From positions 372,001 to 436,000 of the forward strand of contig JAGQDJ010000037.1 of assembly GCA_022885665.1 (NCBI GenBank): a stretch of 64,000 nt of DNA, given 5' to 3'. The translations under genes were made by a program, and so were the position numbers. Numbering within the stretch: the stretch's first letter is position 1; every line of letters begins with the position of its first letter. This document shows positions 21,622 through 35,200 of the stretch, one piece after another. This DNA is from Triops longicaudatus. Taxonomy: Eukaryota; Arthropoda; Branchiopoda; Notostraca; Triopsidae. The notes beneath the pieces were generated by a model that saw only the letters and a program-made list of their open reading frames with translations, searched no databases and was not told the DNA's origin.

Positions 21622-24600
21622 CCAACGCGAAGAACGAAAATTAAGGGAAAAAAGGCGTAAAGAAATGTATACGACGATGGCCACAGATGAAGTGTCGAGA
21701 TAAAATGCTTGCAATATATTTTCCCCGTCTTATCACAACCGAGTCAGTAATACATTCTATTTTAGAAGAAAATGAACCTGACTGTGATACGTACCCCTTA
21801 CAAGCTCCACCCCTCAGCTTGTGGTGATTCAACCGATTATTGAAGTAAATTTCTAGTTCAATTATGGTAATATCTATATAGCATTTATTTGGTATTAATG
21901 GTAATTACGTATTTGAGACGTTTAATATCCCGTGTGTTAATTGTATTTTTACTTTTTTGATCGTAAACGATTTCTATATTCGTTGTTTTAGTGTAGTAGA
22001 GTCGGGTTTCACACATTTTTTACTAAAGTATTATTCTTTAGGAAAGTTACCGACAGATGTTAATGGTTCCGCGATTTTTAGTTACTGAATTTTTAGTGGC
22101 AGAACTTTTGATATTTTTTTCTATTAATGAGCCGTTTAGGAATTGTAGTTTTTTTTCAGAAGTGATCGTGTCAAAGTACACGACCCTGGCGGATGCATTG
22201 GCACGCCCCGATTGTACTACGACACGGAGACGAACTATGCTTCTTTTATCAGTTTACTTAGATATTTTTACATAAAACGACTTCAGGTGGAAAACTAAAC
22301 ATGGTCAATCAAATAGTTGACACTGATTTCAAGTATAAACCGGGAAAAAATCGGTTGAATCATGTCAAAGACGTTGAATAACCTTTAGGCGATTTAGTAC
22401 GACTTCATGTCAAGAGGGGCGCTGAGCATTGCAAACAACTTTGCAGCTCACAAAACAACGTAAAGAGCTTCTTCAGTAACAGCGTTTTACCCGAAAGAAA
22501 AAAAATATCCGCTGTGGCAAACTCCTTTTTGATGTAGCAAATCGTATAGGCTTTCGGGTGGCAGTTCCTACACGGCCAGCTATGTCGTATGTTGTTACAC
22601 GCACGCCAGCATTGTTCATCATCTGTGATTTAATTGCATAACTGTACGGAATATACAGAAGACGTACTAAAATAAGCAGTTCCTTAGTATATCCCTTCAT
22701 GACAGGTGTTACCAAGTTATTTCTAACTGCCAACCTAATAGTCGGGTGTTATGGAACGCACCGAATAGGGCGACTATTGATGTGTCATAGTAATCGTCGC
22801 CGTCATTTTGAAGAACATTTCAGTTTTCTTCGAAACGGTAGAGTTTTACGTAAGTCGTTCAGGGTTCAGATTCCTGTAACTCACATGCAGCTCCTTTCAA
22901 ATACTAACGAATCGAACTATACAGCGTGAATGACAGTTCAGTTTACAGCTTAAAGTAAGTTGTAAATGTGAAAAAGTAGTCTCCTAACTTTCGTCCTTTG
23001 AAAAGTGCTGTTCTGCAATTACGTTCAGGTATGTAAATGACGCATGTCTTTCGTAACTTGAATTCTTTTCTGAAAATTTGATCAAAAGGTTGCGAAAAAA
23101 GAGTATCAAAGTAAAGCCGCGGCAAAACGCACGACTTACTCGATAATTTTGTTATTTTCGCTACTAAAAGTTCGTGCTGGGTGAAATGGTATAAGCTGCT
23201 TATAAATTTGATAGAAATCTGCATTGAGTGGCGTAGATGCATATAAGGTGGAAGTTTTTTTTTCCTAGTTTGAACAGAAAAGACGTTTTCGCGGAAAGTC
23301 ATAAAGAAAGTCAAGTTTTAAGGATTTTTTATCGTTTCGGCCTCCGGTTCCACGTGCTGCTTCGGTGAAGTTACTTTGTAGTCAGAGTTGGAAAATTAAG
23401 TTAGCTTCAGTGTGAAAAGTTGGTAGATGGACGCAATTTCAGGAACTTTTCACCTTTAACTTGTTAAGACAGACGGACTTTTTCCGCATGGAAAATGGAA
23501 ATTCATGCAAATCTAACTTGGTTAAAAAAAGGAAGACAAATGTATGCTTCCAACCTATTTTGCTTATCGGATGATCTCGTCCGTCTGTGGCTTTAGTTTA
23601 TCACATTCTCCTTCGCTATGGGCGGTACTAAATCGCTGCTTCTTGGAATTAATGAGTCGTCGAAACAGTTAAGGAGACTCGGCTGATTTCGTCATACTGT
23701 CATAGGGCCACAGACCCTGCAAATGTGTGTAATCGACACTTTTCTATATCTAAATATTACTCTATCTTTTCCTTCGATTTACGACAGTTGTACAATACCC
23801 GACTTGAACCATATGGTTCTTATTCGCAATAGCTGGTATTCGGCTTGGTATCCTTTGTTTACTTCTATTACGTCATACAATTAACCTACTTTGTTTACAC
23901 ACGTTCTCTGCAAACTGTATGAAAACTTCTGTGTTCCCGCCAGTGCCGTCTTAACTTGTCCACGCGCTTATGACACTGGGGAACAGGGAATATCTTCTTT
24001 GCCACGAAATGTTGGAAACACAAAGAACCCAAGTCTTTAACTTATATGATAATTTGGTATATTGTCACGGAAGGTCTTTTTATGCTAACTCTCACTTTTT
24101 TACAACAATCAAATTTTACACTGAACAAACGGAACTGGCTTAAAGGAAGGTCAAGAAGGAACTAACTATTACAGGCTGGGTGCAGGGAATTTAATTCTTA
24201 GTAACAATGAATCTTAAGATTCATCGTTGCGTGGCTACAAAATTTAACTGTTAGGCAACAATGAACGCCACAGTATTCTACCACCACAGGGACCACACAG
24301 GGGAAATTAAATCTTAATATAAAAGTCTGGGTTTATTCTCAAATAGTAAGGGTATTCATAGGAAAATAGTAGAAATAGCTCGTTAGAGAAAATCCCTTCC
24401 GGCTTCGTCCGGAACATTCTGCGATTATTGTATGGTAACAGTTTATGCTTGTGTAGTAAAAACTTTTAAAAAAATAATAAAAAATATATATATAAAAAGA
24501 GCACTTGAAAGAAATAGCTTATCTACCGCTACAGTTACTATCTCTGAAGCTAAAGTGGGATTTAACTATGTTCGATAACACGTTACCATCTGTCTGGTCT

Positions 24601-25282
24601 TTGTCGCTCGTTTTCACGAACCTTTCGAGTCTGAAGGTAAGAAATGGACAGCTTTATTAACAAAATCATCCAGATTGTTTTATTTCAAATGCAGAGTCCA
24701 AAAATCTTATGGCATTCATATCTCGCCAGATCTGACGAACACAACAAATTCACATATATGATACATTTTGAGCTCAACGGAGGGGCAAAAAGGAGGTTCA
24801 CCTGGTTTAAAATCCAGAATGTGACATGAAAATAACATGCACCCCATACGCACCGCACTCGATGGAGCTGCAAAAAAATCTGCAGCTCCTCTGAAGGCGA
24901 AAAAATATACAATTTATCAGTGCTTCTTCATACCAATGACCAAACTATTTCCCAGCTTTTGCATTCTCATAATACGTTTCTCAGTCAACCCTTCGCTTGA
25001 ACAATGCCTCCACTTAATGCTTCTCGAAAAAGGCGGAGGAAATACCCAAGAACTACGAATTTCCTCCGAAAACGGTATGAGATTATATAAAACGGGAAAT
25101 CTAATCGTGTGCGTCGATTTTCCCCAGATATGGATTCTTAAGACAGAAAGGCTTCAAGGTGACATTGGAGGGATATCACAGTGATATTTATGAATTTCAT
25201 ACCACTTCACCCTGAGCGGTTGGTTTTCTTTTTCGGGTATTGTTGCGGGTTGGTCATCGGCACAAAGAAACACCTCGCTTCC
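21622..25282. other. Intergenic region between the GABA-B and CD36-family genes
   Basis: No supported coding sequence in 3.6 kb. It contains one diverged partial copy of the LTR-like repeat (24095-24270). The two flanking genes converge here, so both 3' UTRs probably lie within it. I could not identify a convincing AATAAA for either. Confidence 0.45.
24095..24270 (-). repeat. Partial, diverged copy 3 of the LTR-like repeat
   Basis: Blocks ttttacaacaatcaaat, caggctgggtgcaggg, taacaatgaat and aaatttaactgtt occur in the same order and orientation as in the 14945-15358 copy. Both ends are missing or too diverged to place, so it is older than the other two. Confidence 0.6.
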
Positions 25283-28200
25283 CTATGTGGAAGTAGTGAC
25301 GTTCACAGGCAGGGTAACGGAACTGACGCTGCTCAGAGACGGGTTTTGCTCTCCCATTCCTGCGTGAGCACCTTGATTAGTAACAAACGAGGAGTTAGTC
25401 ACGTTAGCAACAGGATTGGTGGTTATAGCTTTCAAGGAATTAGGACTCACTTCTTTCTCGTTTACATTAGTAGTGGTGGGGGCGTGGTGGTTAGTTTTGG
25501 CCTGAATTTTCGCCCCTGAGTCTGCTTGCGACACGTGACTATTGCCATTGGTCACGTGGATTAAACCACTGTTTCGTTTTTCGTACTCCACTTGAATACT
25601 GTCGCTACGTACGGTCGACTCGTCGCTTTTCGTCCGGATACGCTTCCATGACAGAATGGCCACGATGAAAAGCAAAATACCCCCAAAGGCGAACAAAGAG
25701 TACGCAATGGCTGAACGAGCAGTTTCCGGCATTTGCGTCGCGAGCTTTAACTTCGAAATGACTGGCTCTGGCAAACCTTGAATACCCTGTTTTAAATGAA
25801 CGTAAATCAGTTAATAAATTCCAAAATTAAAACGAAATTAATCAAAGCAAAAAAAAAAAAACTAAAAGTAATGCGAAAAAGATAAAAAAAAATCATAAAG
25901 AACTCAAAATTCAGCAAAATACGAAATAACACTAAGTGGAAATCGAAATTCGACAGTTAAAGGGTTCATTGCTTACACTTTCAAACCAAAAGAGCGGGAA
26001 CACCATATCCGGAATTCCAGCGACTTGCTTAATATCAGGCACACGAGAGAGCATCAGATTAATCTGGACACGAGCCTTGGCTTGTAAGGGTATACCCATT
26101 TTCTATACAAAACAGTGATTATTATAGCACAAGAGATTACAGAAAGATCGTCGAGGTTAGTTTTGGCTTACGGGTTGAATATCAATGAAGAACTCGTGTT
26201 TGTTGACATCAGGACTCAGGCCTTCCACATCTCGTAAAAGCTCGGGATCTGCGTTCAAGAAATGCGGCCACGACATTGCGATGGGCGAACCTGAGATTTT
26301 TTTAATTTTTTAAATCGTACTTTTTATTACTTTTTTATTTAGTTTTTCGTTACAGTTGAATACTTTAGTTCCATTTAATCTTCAAATATTATCTGCGTAC
26401 ACATGCCAGGACTTCTTACGAATTTGTCTTAATTCGTTCAATATTTATTCATATTTTTTTTATTCCTGTGTGTACTTTTAGCTTTTTTTAAAATCTAATT
26501 TCGAGTATGGGCTACCTAAGAAAGTTTCTGCTAAAATTTTTACATCTTGCTTGTTTATATTTAGCTTGTTCTACCCTTAGCTTATCTTCCGTTTTCCTTA
26601 TCTGTTTTCTTCAGATTAAGCATGGACTTACCAAATTTGCACGCGCTGATATTGAACAGGCCTGAAGGCGCACACGGAGGTCCATGTGGACAGTAGCAAC
26701 TATTTGGCTCGTAATTCTCCGGTGAGTCGAAAGTATGGGGATGTGGCACGAAACGGAAAGCTTCAATCCCATTGTTAACGACATCTTTCTGATAAACCAA
26801 CGGCAACGGTCGGCAAAATTCCGGATTATAAATTTCCAGCGTCTTGTTGCGCGGGATATCGGGCGCAAAGGCGGAGCCATCCGTGCCGCGTATTTGGTTG
26901 CATTCAGCCGTGGTCCAGTACGACATTTTAGTTTTGCCATTCCAGTTCGTCAGCGACCCGTAGTTGAGCATCCCATTGACACCCGAAAACGCGGTAAAAA
27001 CGCCGTCCGAAGAGCCGTTTTTCTATTGATCAAAAAGAAATTTTTACTTTCAATTTATTTAACTCGTTTTTTTCTTCGTGACACAAAGTACATTCTAGAG
27101 CACTAGATATTCTTTACACTATTTGACTCTTACTATTAAGTTATTCTTTTCAAACTATATTATTTCGAAATGACGAATATCTCTGGGGCAGAAAAAAAAT
27201 ACTTCAGTATATTCACGAATATTCACTATATCAAACGCTTTTTCTTTATATTAAAATTCAGACTGTTAATTCGCATTTCCGCTAATTTCTTAGGAAAAGA
27301 TTATACTGTATTTTTCAATTAATTGCATTATTATTTATCAGATTGTTAACATAGCGGTACTTTTCACGTTTTTTATTTGCTGGAATACTTAAAAACTTTT
27401 TAAACATATTTTACCCCGACGAATAGTCCGAAGTTGTCGTAAGGCAGAACGTTCTCAGGTGGCATGACGTCTTTGCCCAGTTTGACTAACGGATCGTCGT
27501 AGCCCCACAACCACTCTTTAATCGTGTGTGTCGTAAATGGTTCTTGCTTAAGCACATTAAGCATAGATGACATGGCAAGCCGGACTAATTTCCCAGCATG
27601 TTTCATCTGGCTAGCAGCAGTCTACAAATCAATTGCTCCCTTTTAAAATTCGTTGAATGTATCGAAATTGATAAGGTTAAGAATCAGGAAATACGTTACC
27701 ATCATAGGAATGTTGAGAAGCGTTACTGAATCAGATTCATCGCCTTCTGAGAGATCAGGGGCAAAATGGAAAATTTTCTTCGTTTCGTACGACAGAGTTC
27801 CATTGCTATGCCAAGTGAAGTTCACCTTCTCCCAAGTTTCCCTAAAACAAAAGTACAAATTTTAGCAAACAACTAGTACAGTACAATAATTAACAAACCA
27901 GTACAATAACTTAACGTGAAAACAGAGTCGAAATGTCAATTTTAGTACAGTAAAATTTTTCGTATTTATCAACATTTGCTATTTAACTATATCAACACTT
28001 AAACCGTTACATTACGTAGATAAATGAGTATGAATAAGCTAATACAAACGTTATTAAACTGGACTTTTTTAAAAATAAAATCGCTTCGTCCCTTTTGCTT
28101 TCAAGACCACAAACTTTTGTTTCTGTAACTAGAAATTCAATTTTTTCAACTGACAAGTTTGATTGCATCCCTAATTTTACAGCTGTTTTCCTTATTTCTG

Positions 28201-31200
28201 CCTCCCTTTTATCAAATCAAGGCTTCTTCCTCTGATAACAGGCGTGAGACCAAGATGATTGTTGAAAAAAAGGCTTCTTCCATATTACTGATAAACTTTC
28301 GACGAAATTTCAAGGATCGAATTTAAAAAAAAATCCAAGTTCCAAGGAAAGAATGATTACTTCCAGCTACTTCGGTTAACCAAAAGCAAAAGAAAAAATG
28401 CAGTAAACAACCATTACCGGTAGATTAGCACCTGTATCTAGAAAACCTGTCAAAATCATTAGTTTCTCTTTTTCTCAATAAAAAAAAGCGGAACCTAACG
28501 GTCTGCAATCATCAGCGGCCTGTATTTCCATGTTACTGTCGAAAGTCACGCTCACGAAATAAAAAAAAATGACTATGAAATGAAGCCAACGGATTCTTCA
28601 TACTACGCCACGCTTGCGTGATTCGGGCATGACGTCATTGCTTATTTTTTGCCCCAACCACCTGAGGAAAGTGGTCGGTTGCGAGACTGTTTTGTCTCCT
28701 CGCTTTCTAACGACCTTGGCGGTTCAAAGCTGGGCAATTTTACCTTGACTTATACTCTGTGCATGACCAAAACTTAACCTGGATAATTTCCCTCAGGTTT
28801 CATTCAGGTGAACAAAAATTCCGAATTTTCCCGTGAGGATTCACGTAATTTGATAATTTGCCGTTACTGTACCTTTTATCCACGCTAAAAATGAAAGTTA
28901 TCCCATATACATTGTTATAATATTTCTATTTGACCTTAACGTAAACAATGTTCATGGCTTAGAAAAATAGGATTTTCCCTAGTTAATTCATATAAGTGTT
29001 TCTTAAGACATTTAATGACTTTCAAATTATTCAGCATTATTCTATAAACACAAATTAAAATAAACAGAAACGCGCAAGTGATAAAGCTATGTAAATTAAC
29101 TATTTAACTAAAAACTACCTTTATCTAAATAAAAACTTTATTAATTGTTACATTATTTCATAACTTAAAAATTTAATTTTTTGCTTACATTAACGGTTCT
29201 TTTACATTTCAAGGTAATTAAATTTCGCGTAGGCCAACACGTGCTTAAAACTAAGAGTGAGAGTAGGTATTTTTGGCATGAAAATTACAATTATATTGTT
29301 GGTTACCTATAGGCATAAGGGCCCACTTCCTGTAAGCGAGGTTTGGCTCCCAACAGAAATTCCTGAGGATTGGTCACATTAAAGAAGTAAACCCGCATTT
29401 CGGGGTGAATAGGCGGTTTCCGCCACATCTCGAAAGTTTCGGACCCATTTCGCAGTTGCATTTCCTACAAATAACAAACAGTTTAACACAAAACATATGG
29501 GCGGTTTCCTTTTACTAAACAAGCATGTTCCAGTTACAAATTACCAACTTGTTCTTCAGTTCAAAGGTAAAGAAAAAAAAATAAAATGCAAAAAAATAAT
29601 AATAATACGTATAAGCTTTAAATCCACTAGTATGCCAAAAGTAACAAACTAAAACATGGACCGTGGGTTAACACACTTCGTAAGCAAAAGCAAAGAGTCA
29701 TCGAAGAATCGGGAAGCAGGTGTGTCCTAAAAAAACGTTGGTCAATATGGAAGATCCGGTATGCATGCACAAAATACGGATAGTAAATATTTAAAAAGAT
29801 ACTCTACACAACTTTCACTTTCCTTCCACGCCTAGTTTTCACCGACGTTCCTAATAGAGCTTAACTCTGTACATACGTAAGTAAATATGCGAGCTGAGGT
29901 GAAAGTTACAAAAACCCGTATGCAATAAATCGGAAAGCCCTGCGAGACTTTGCAACCGGTGCGAGCCAGGTAGCCTTTTTACGATGATGTGGTCAACATA
30001 CGTCTTAGCTCCAAGGTAAGATGGAAAAACGAGATAGACGCGCGACATTAGGCCTCCAGCTGATTTTGCATTGTTATTCATGAGATCTGTGTTTTATCGA
30101 CAGCGCATTTTTTATATTTATTTTCCCCCTATTTTCCTTTCATTACTCATTGCTTTTCTTCAATATTTCATATTAAATATTTTTATTTAGTGCTATTTTT
30201 AATTATCACTTCCTTAACTTTTGCTCTATTTTTCGAGTTTTTTTCCGATTTTGATTTAGTTTTATTTTATTTATTTATTTATTTTTATTTATATTGTGCA
30301 GAATTGAGGAAGCAACGCATTTTCATCGTAAAGCGAGGGTTGTTTTGCACGTAGAGAGGTTTGTTCTCATCTTCGGGGCTTGAATAAGTAAAAGATCTTG
30401 TTTTTTTCAAATTCAGGTCAAGTGTTAGTTTGGTTCAGTTAGGAAAACGTGTGACGGCCTATTGAGCAAAACAGAGCTATAAAAAACGGGGGTCTGTAAT
30501 AGTGCTTTCAACTCTAGGAGACAAAGAGACGAATAGGGGAGCCTTGATAAACGGTTTCCGACTCTTCTCCTATCTAATCAAAGCCCCTTTATATGTTTAC
30601 ACTGTATCAAGCGTGACACAGGAAACGCCAATGAGTCAACGTCAATTCTACGTCGACGTTTTTCCGCAAAATTCCGATTTTTAACATTAAAACTGTTCCA
30701 AAGCCTTCTGGCACGATCTCGCTCTTCGACGTTCCTTCACATTTGACTCTTTTTGGTCGGCTGGCGAATCAAATTCACGTTGCATACGTCAGTCGTTTTA
30801 TCACTAAAAAATGTTTACCTTGTGAATGAAGGAATCCACCAGCTGATGGAAATATAGAGTGACTAACACGCCCATCGCAATCGTCAACATAGCGGTGATG
30901 GCCAGAATGCCTATAGACGAAAAAAAAATGAAAAATGTGTAAGTAAACAACAATTATAAAATTAAATTCCAACATTGTCTTATTCAACAATATTTCATTA
31001 TGCCAATTCAATTTTTTTTTTAAAAATAAGCATATAAAATTACAAAAAAGTATTTAAAAAAAACGAAAAAAAACGTCAGAAAGCGTTTTCTTTCCAAAAA
31101 TGTTGGTGCCTTTTATGTCTTACTATATTAAAGGATAACCTTCTTGAGGAATCTTAAAAGTAAATGAAAAATAAATATTAATGCCTTCATTTCAAAACGT

Positions 31201-32203
31201 CAGTGCCTTTCAGGCTTTATTATTAAAGTCCTCTGGAGAGTCTTCGAAAACTTCACCCAAGGTTCGGCAACAATTCTTATCAAATCCCTTGACAACCGGA
31301 ACTGTCCGTTGGTCACACAGGTAGTTTGTTAACTCCCTGAGACATTTTGGCGCTAATCTTCATAACAGGTAACATGAATCTGGGACGCGAGGTCAAACAA
31401 ATCAAGGTAACAACGCTTTTCGTGCTTAACCTCATATAATCCCTTGGGTATGCTCCAACGGATGACCACGTTGGCCTTGGCCGTTTCTCGAATTTTTTTC
31501 CCTTTGGCCGTTTCACCTTCACGGGTCCCCGCGTGTGGCTTCCCGCTCCTCCCGCATGTGGCCGAAGGAGCTCTATGAGGCCCGGCCACGAGAAAACGAG
31601 ACGCTCTGTGTGAGGAATACCTGTGAAGCCTGCCCTGGGCAATGAAAAGGAACGGCTGCCAAGCTTCTCTTTCTTCCATTTCTACCACTTTCTGCTTTCT
31701 TATATGCCAATGTTCCAGTCCAATGTGCAAGGAAAGAAACCTGGTCATGCCCATTATGGACTGAAATTCTAGAAGAGTCGCTTTCTCACGCTCAGTTTCT
31801 GATAAACCCCGGCGTCGTTGGACTTTCGATTGCTGATATACGTACTCCGCTTTTTCTCGTAATTTTCGGGCTACGGGGTACGACTAACGACGTGGTTGAA
31901 AGCGAAAGTTTTTCCCGACTTGGTTAAGAAGTTACTTAACACAAAAAGCCACCGGAGTGTGAAATTGGATCCGAAAGTGCAAGTTAACTTGCAACATGCA
32001 ACTAACTTGACTTTGAGCGACAGATAGCGCGAAAATACTCAGCAAAATTTGTCACATCGCGTGCACTATTCTTTGCATACCGCAGCGGTTTTGTTGTATA
32101 TTTTAAAACCTTAAGAGTGTTAATGAGCAAAAACTCGTTAAACTGGACATAAGGTAAATGAACCATGCAACTCACCCGAACAGATAGTACGTTTTAAACC
32201 CAT
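25283..32203 (-). CDS. CD36-family scavenger receptor class B protein with long C-terminal tail
   Basis: Nine exons: 32203-32176, 30910-30819, 29464-29307, 27841-27700, 27621-27415, 27022-26632, 26290-26172, 26102-25977 and 25786-25283, giving 588 residues. Layout: short cytosolic N terminus, membrane helix 1 (about 10-34, GILAITAMLTIAMGVLVTL), a large ectodomain, membrane helix 2 (about 445-468), then about 118 cytosolic residues. Family blocks: GPYAYR, NGSSDGVFTAFSG, the Cys cluster CYCPHGPPCAPSG, SPIAMSWPHF, NKHEFFIDIQP and MGIPLQAKARVQINLML. Several Asn-X-Ser/Thr sites lie in the ectodomain. The family binds lipoproteins, lipids and other polyanionic ligands at the plasma membrane or in endolysosomes. 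The tail is unusually long and rich in Ser, Thr, Asn and Val; most relatives have tails of 10-40 residues. The first coding exon holds only nine codons plus one base. Which paralogue this is (croquemort, SCARB1-like, SNMP) cannot be told. Confidence 0.9.
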
Positions 32204-35200
32204 TGTTCTTTTTTGATGATTTCAACGAGACAACGCAAACTTTTGAAAAGCACAACCCAAACACGAAAGTAAAATGCTGCGACAAGGACACGCTTGTTTC
32301 TTTTTCGGTCCGTTCTATCCAAGCATGGCAACACCAAAAAAATGCACCGACAACCACTAGCGAATAACTTCGCTTTTCACGAACCCACTGCGCCCGTTGC
32401 TGGCTATCGCCAAACTAAGCGGGAATCGGGCTGTGCCAAAAGGGCCAAGCCAAGCTGTTGCTCCGGCGTGAAAGGGGGAGAGTCTAGCGGGGGGCCAGTT
32501 CTGCCTTTATCGCTAGTGTCGGTTACTGTAGAGTAGTGCACTGCTACGATGGAAAAGCGTTGAATGAGACGAAAGAAAAGTGAAGGTGAAAGCTAGGAAG
32601 GAGCGAGAGCAAAAGAGGAACGAGCAGGAGCTTGGATGAAAAGGAAAGGGATAATATCTGGAGAAATATGCGACGCAGAAGATTTTTTTCACAAGCACGC
32701 TAAACTTTCCTTTTTTTCCAAAACATGGTAAAGGCTTGTGAAAAGAGCATATGGTTGTTAAAACACAAATGAAAACAAGGAATTTACGATTAGTCGGAGA
32801 CAAACTCTGGATTAATGTTCGGGATTTTTTTTTCTACGTAGATAATTATTTCACGCTACCAAATACTGTTGAATCATCTTTGTTGTTTCTTATCTTTACG
32901 GAAGTAAATGGGTGATTCAGATGAATGATTAAAGTGTTTGTTATCAGTGGAGCACAAAACGATTGAGTAGTAAATTGATCGGAGGAAGATATCATATAAT
33001 GCTTGTAGTATAAATATAATCGTAAGATTGGATAAAAAAGGAACTGAAGTTAGGCACCTTGGACTGGGTCTTAAATACCTTGAGAATAGGCATTGCTAAA
33101 CGATGGCGGAACTCCTATTAAGTATTTCTAAGTGGGCGTAGCATTGGTGTATTTTTAGGACACGTAAAATGGGTTTGCAAAACTATTAAACTGAAGTGCA
33201 TTAAGGCTTATCGTCCTCTTGTGCACTTTTACGTGGAAAATTCGCGTTGACCATTCGTATTTACCGTTCGATATTTGTCAGAATTTTTGTCGCATTAAAG
33301 TTCCCCATTAATATCTATCGAAAGGTATTTTTTAAAAATACACCGGGTAATTTACATTTTTTAAGTAACTTGTAACGTTTTTCTAAATTTTTATATTTCT
33401 AAATTTCCTCTACGGTAGTCGCTGAATTTTAGCAATTTAAAATTATCTCTATGGCTTGAAGTAGTTCAGCAGTCGAAAGCCGAAGAAAGTTGATTGATTT
33501 TTGTGTTGGCCTTGTGTACGAGTGGCATATAAGCTTATATAATACACGTGTAACCGCTGTCAACATGCTCGTAATTGTTTCTTATATAATGTAGTAAGGT
33601 GTAGCCTTTGCGTGTTCTCCGCGACCTTCAATGGACACTTCGTACGTCGATGCTATCGCACGTAATTGAAACTGGATTTCTTATCAAATTACCTCCAATT
33701 TCAAATATACATTACCCATTCAAATGACTAAAACCAAATAGAAGTTTACTTCCCTTTTCAGTCCAAAACTATACGTCTTAAATCCGTACTCAAGTTATGT
33801 CACTAATTTTCTGTCTCTGGCTCAGAAATTAGTTTTTCAAGTATTCTGCAATTTTGTGTGTTAAATAGTGTGCTTTTCGAAAATTATAGACCATTGATTA
33901 GCGTCCGTTCATATGAGTTTTGCTAATATCAATGACAAATTGCAATTTAACTTCTGTAAACGACAATAGGCGAGAGAATACGCAGGGGAATATACGGAAA
34001 TAAATTAACGAAACCTGAAAAACGGTTGAGCTGTTGGCATGTAATTATAATATGGCTTAGCTATTATAAGTTCTGGCTAATATAAAATAATTTATTGTCA
34101 TAACTGAATGCAAAACCCCAAAAAAGCATAATTCCTGGAGCATACTCGTTCCAGACAAGTGTTTAATTCGAACAAGCCGTCAAGTTCGCTCGACCAGTTT
34201 CACGCTGTTTGTGCCAGAAACTTGACCCGTTAGAAAAACGGTGGCAAGTTGAGAACATCGTGGGTCGAAATTCTCGGTTTAGTAAAGTAAATCCTTGGAA
34301 TTTGCGTGTTTATAATTCGAGAATCGAAGCGTGATGGTAAACTGAATACCTCTGCCAGCGAAAAGCCTATATCCTCGTGTTGGCTTACATAAATAAGTAT
34401 ATAAATTCAACCAACTAGGGTTATTCTGGAAAAAACGCGCTTTTTTTGTTTTTCTTCTTTATTTCGACATATTTTTTTCGCACAAATATTTTTTAATGAA
34501 GTCGATCAGTTAGACATGCTTGACCATTTTCTTTAAGAAAGGAACATTTCTGTTATTTGAGGGAAATTTTCGTTTCTGATTTGAGTTTTCTGCACTTTTT
34601 CATCACAAGTCGGGACTTTCCTTACCGGAACGCGCTCCGTTCAAAATCCCGTAAGCTATAACATGTGAAAAGGGTCGGAGTTCACTTGGTCATTTTGAAC
34701 ATAACAACTCTTTCTTTTATGTATAACTAATTTATTTATGTAATGAACACCTTTCTTTCTTTAGTTTTTGTGCTAAGCTCAAAAAGTGGGAGAAAATTCT
34801 CATCCACTTTTAAATTTTCAGAACGCGCGCAATCGCAATATTTATGCTTAAATGCATACTATTGCCATCTAGCGGCGTAACTTATATTTTATTTGCCCTA
34901 ACAAAAGTTTTACGGCCACTTGTGCAGCCGCGGGTGGCTGTAAGATTACGTAAAGCGTGCTGACAGTTGTAACTGTGTACTTACATAATAGTGTATTCCA
35001 AAGAAAATGGTCCGAGATATGAAATCGCGTGTCAGGCACGTCGGCTGCTACCGTTGAATATCTTACGCTGCGTCTCGATTTGGGCATGTTGTGTCGCGCC
35101 GCAAAATCTGTCAACAATGAAGGTTCGCGTTTAGTGCGACGAAAATCGAGTTGACTGACACATCTGCATAAACTAGCTAACAACATGATTTGTCACTTGC

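Noticed and set aside
31313..31754. Two overlapping minus-strand frames of 109 and 133 codons in CD36-gene intron 1
   Set aside because: No domain, no splice partners, and the composition varies with the local GC patch. A transcribed retrocopy cannot be excluded but is not supported.
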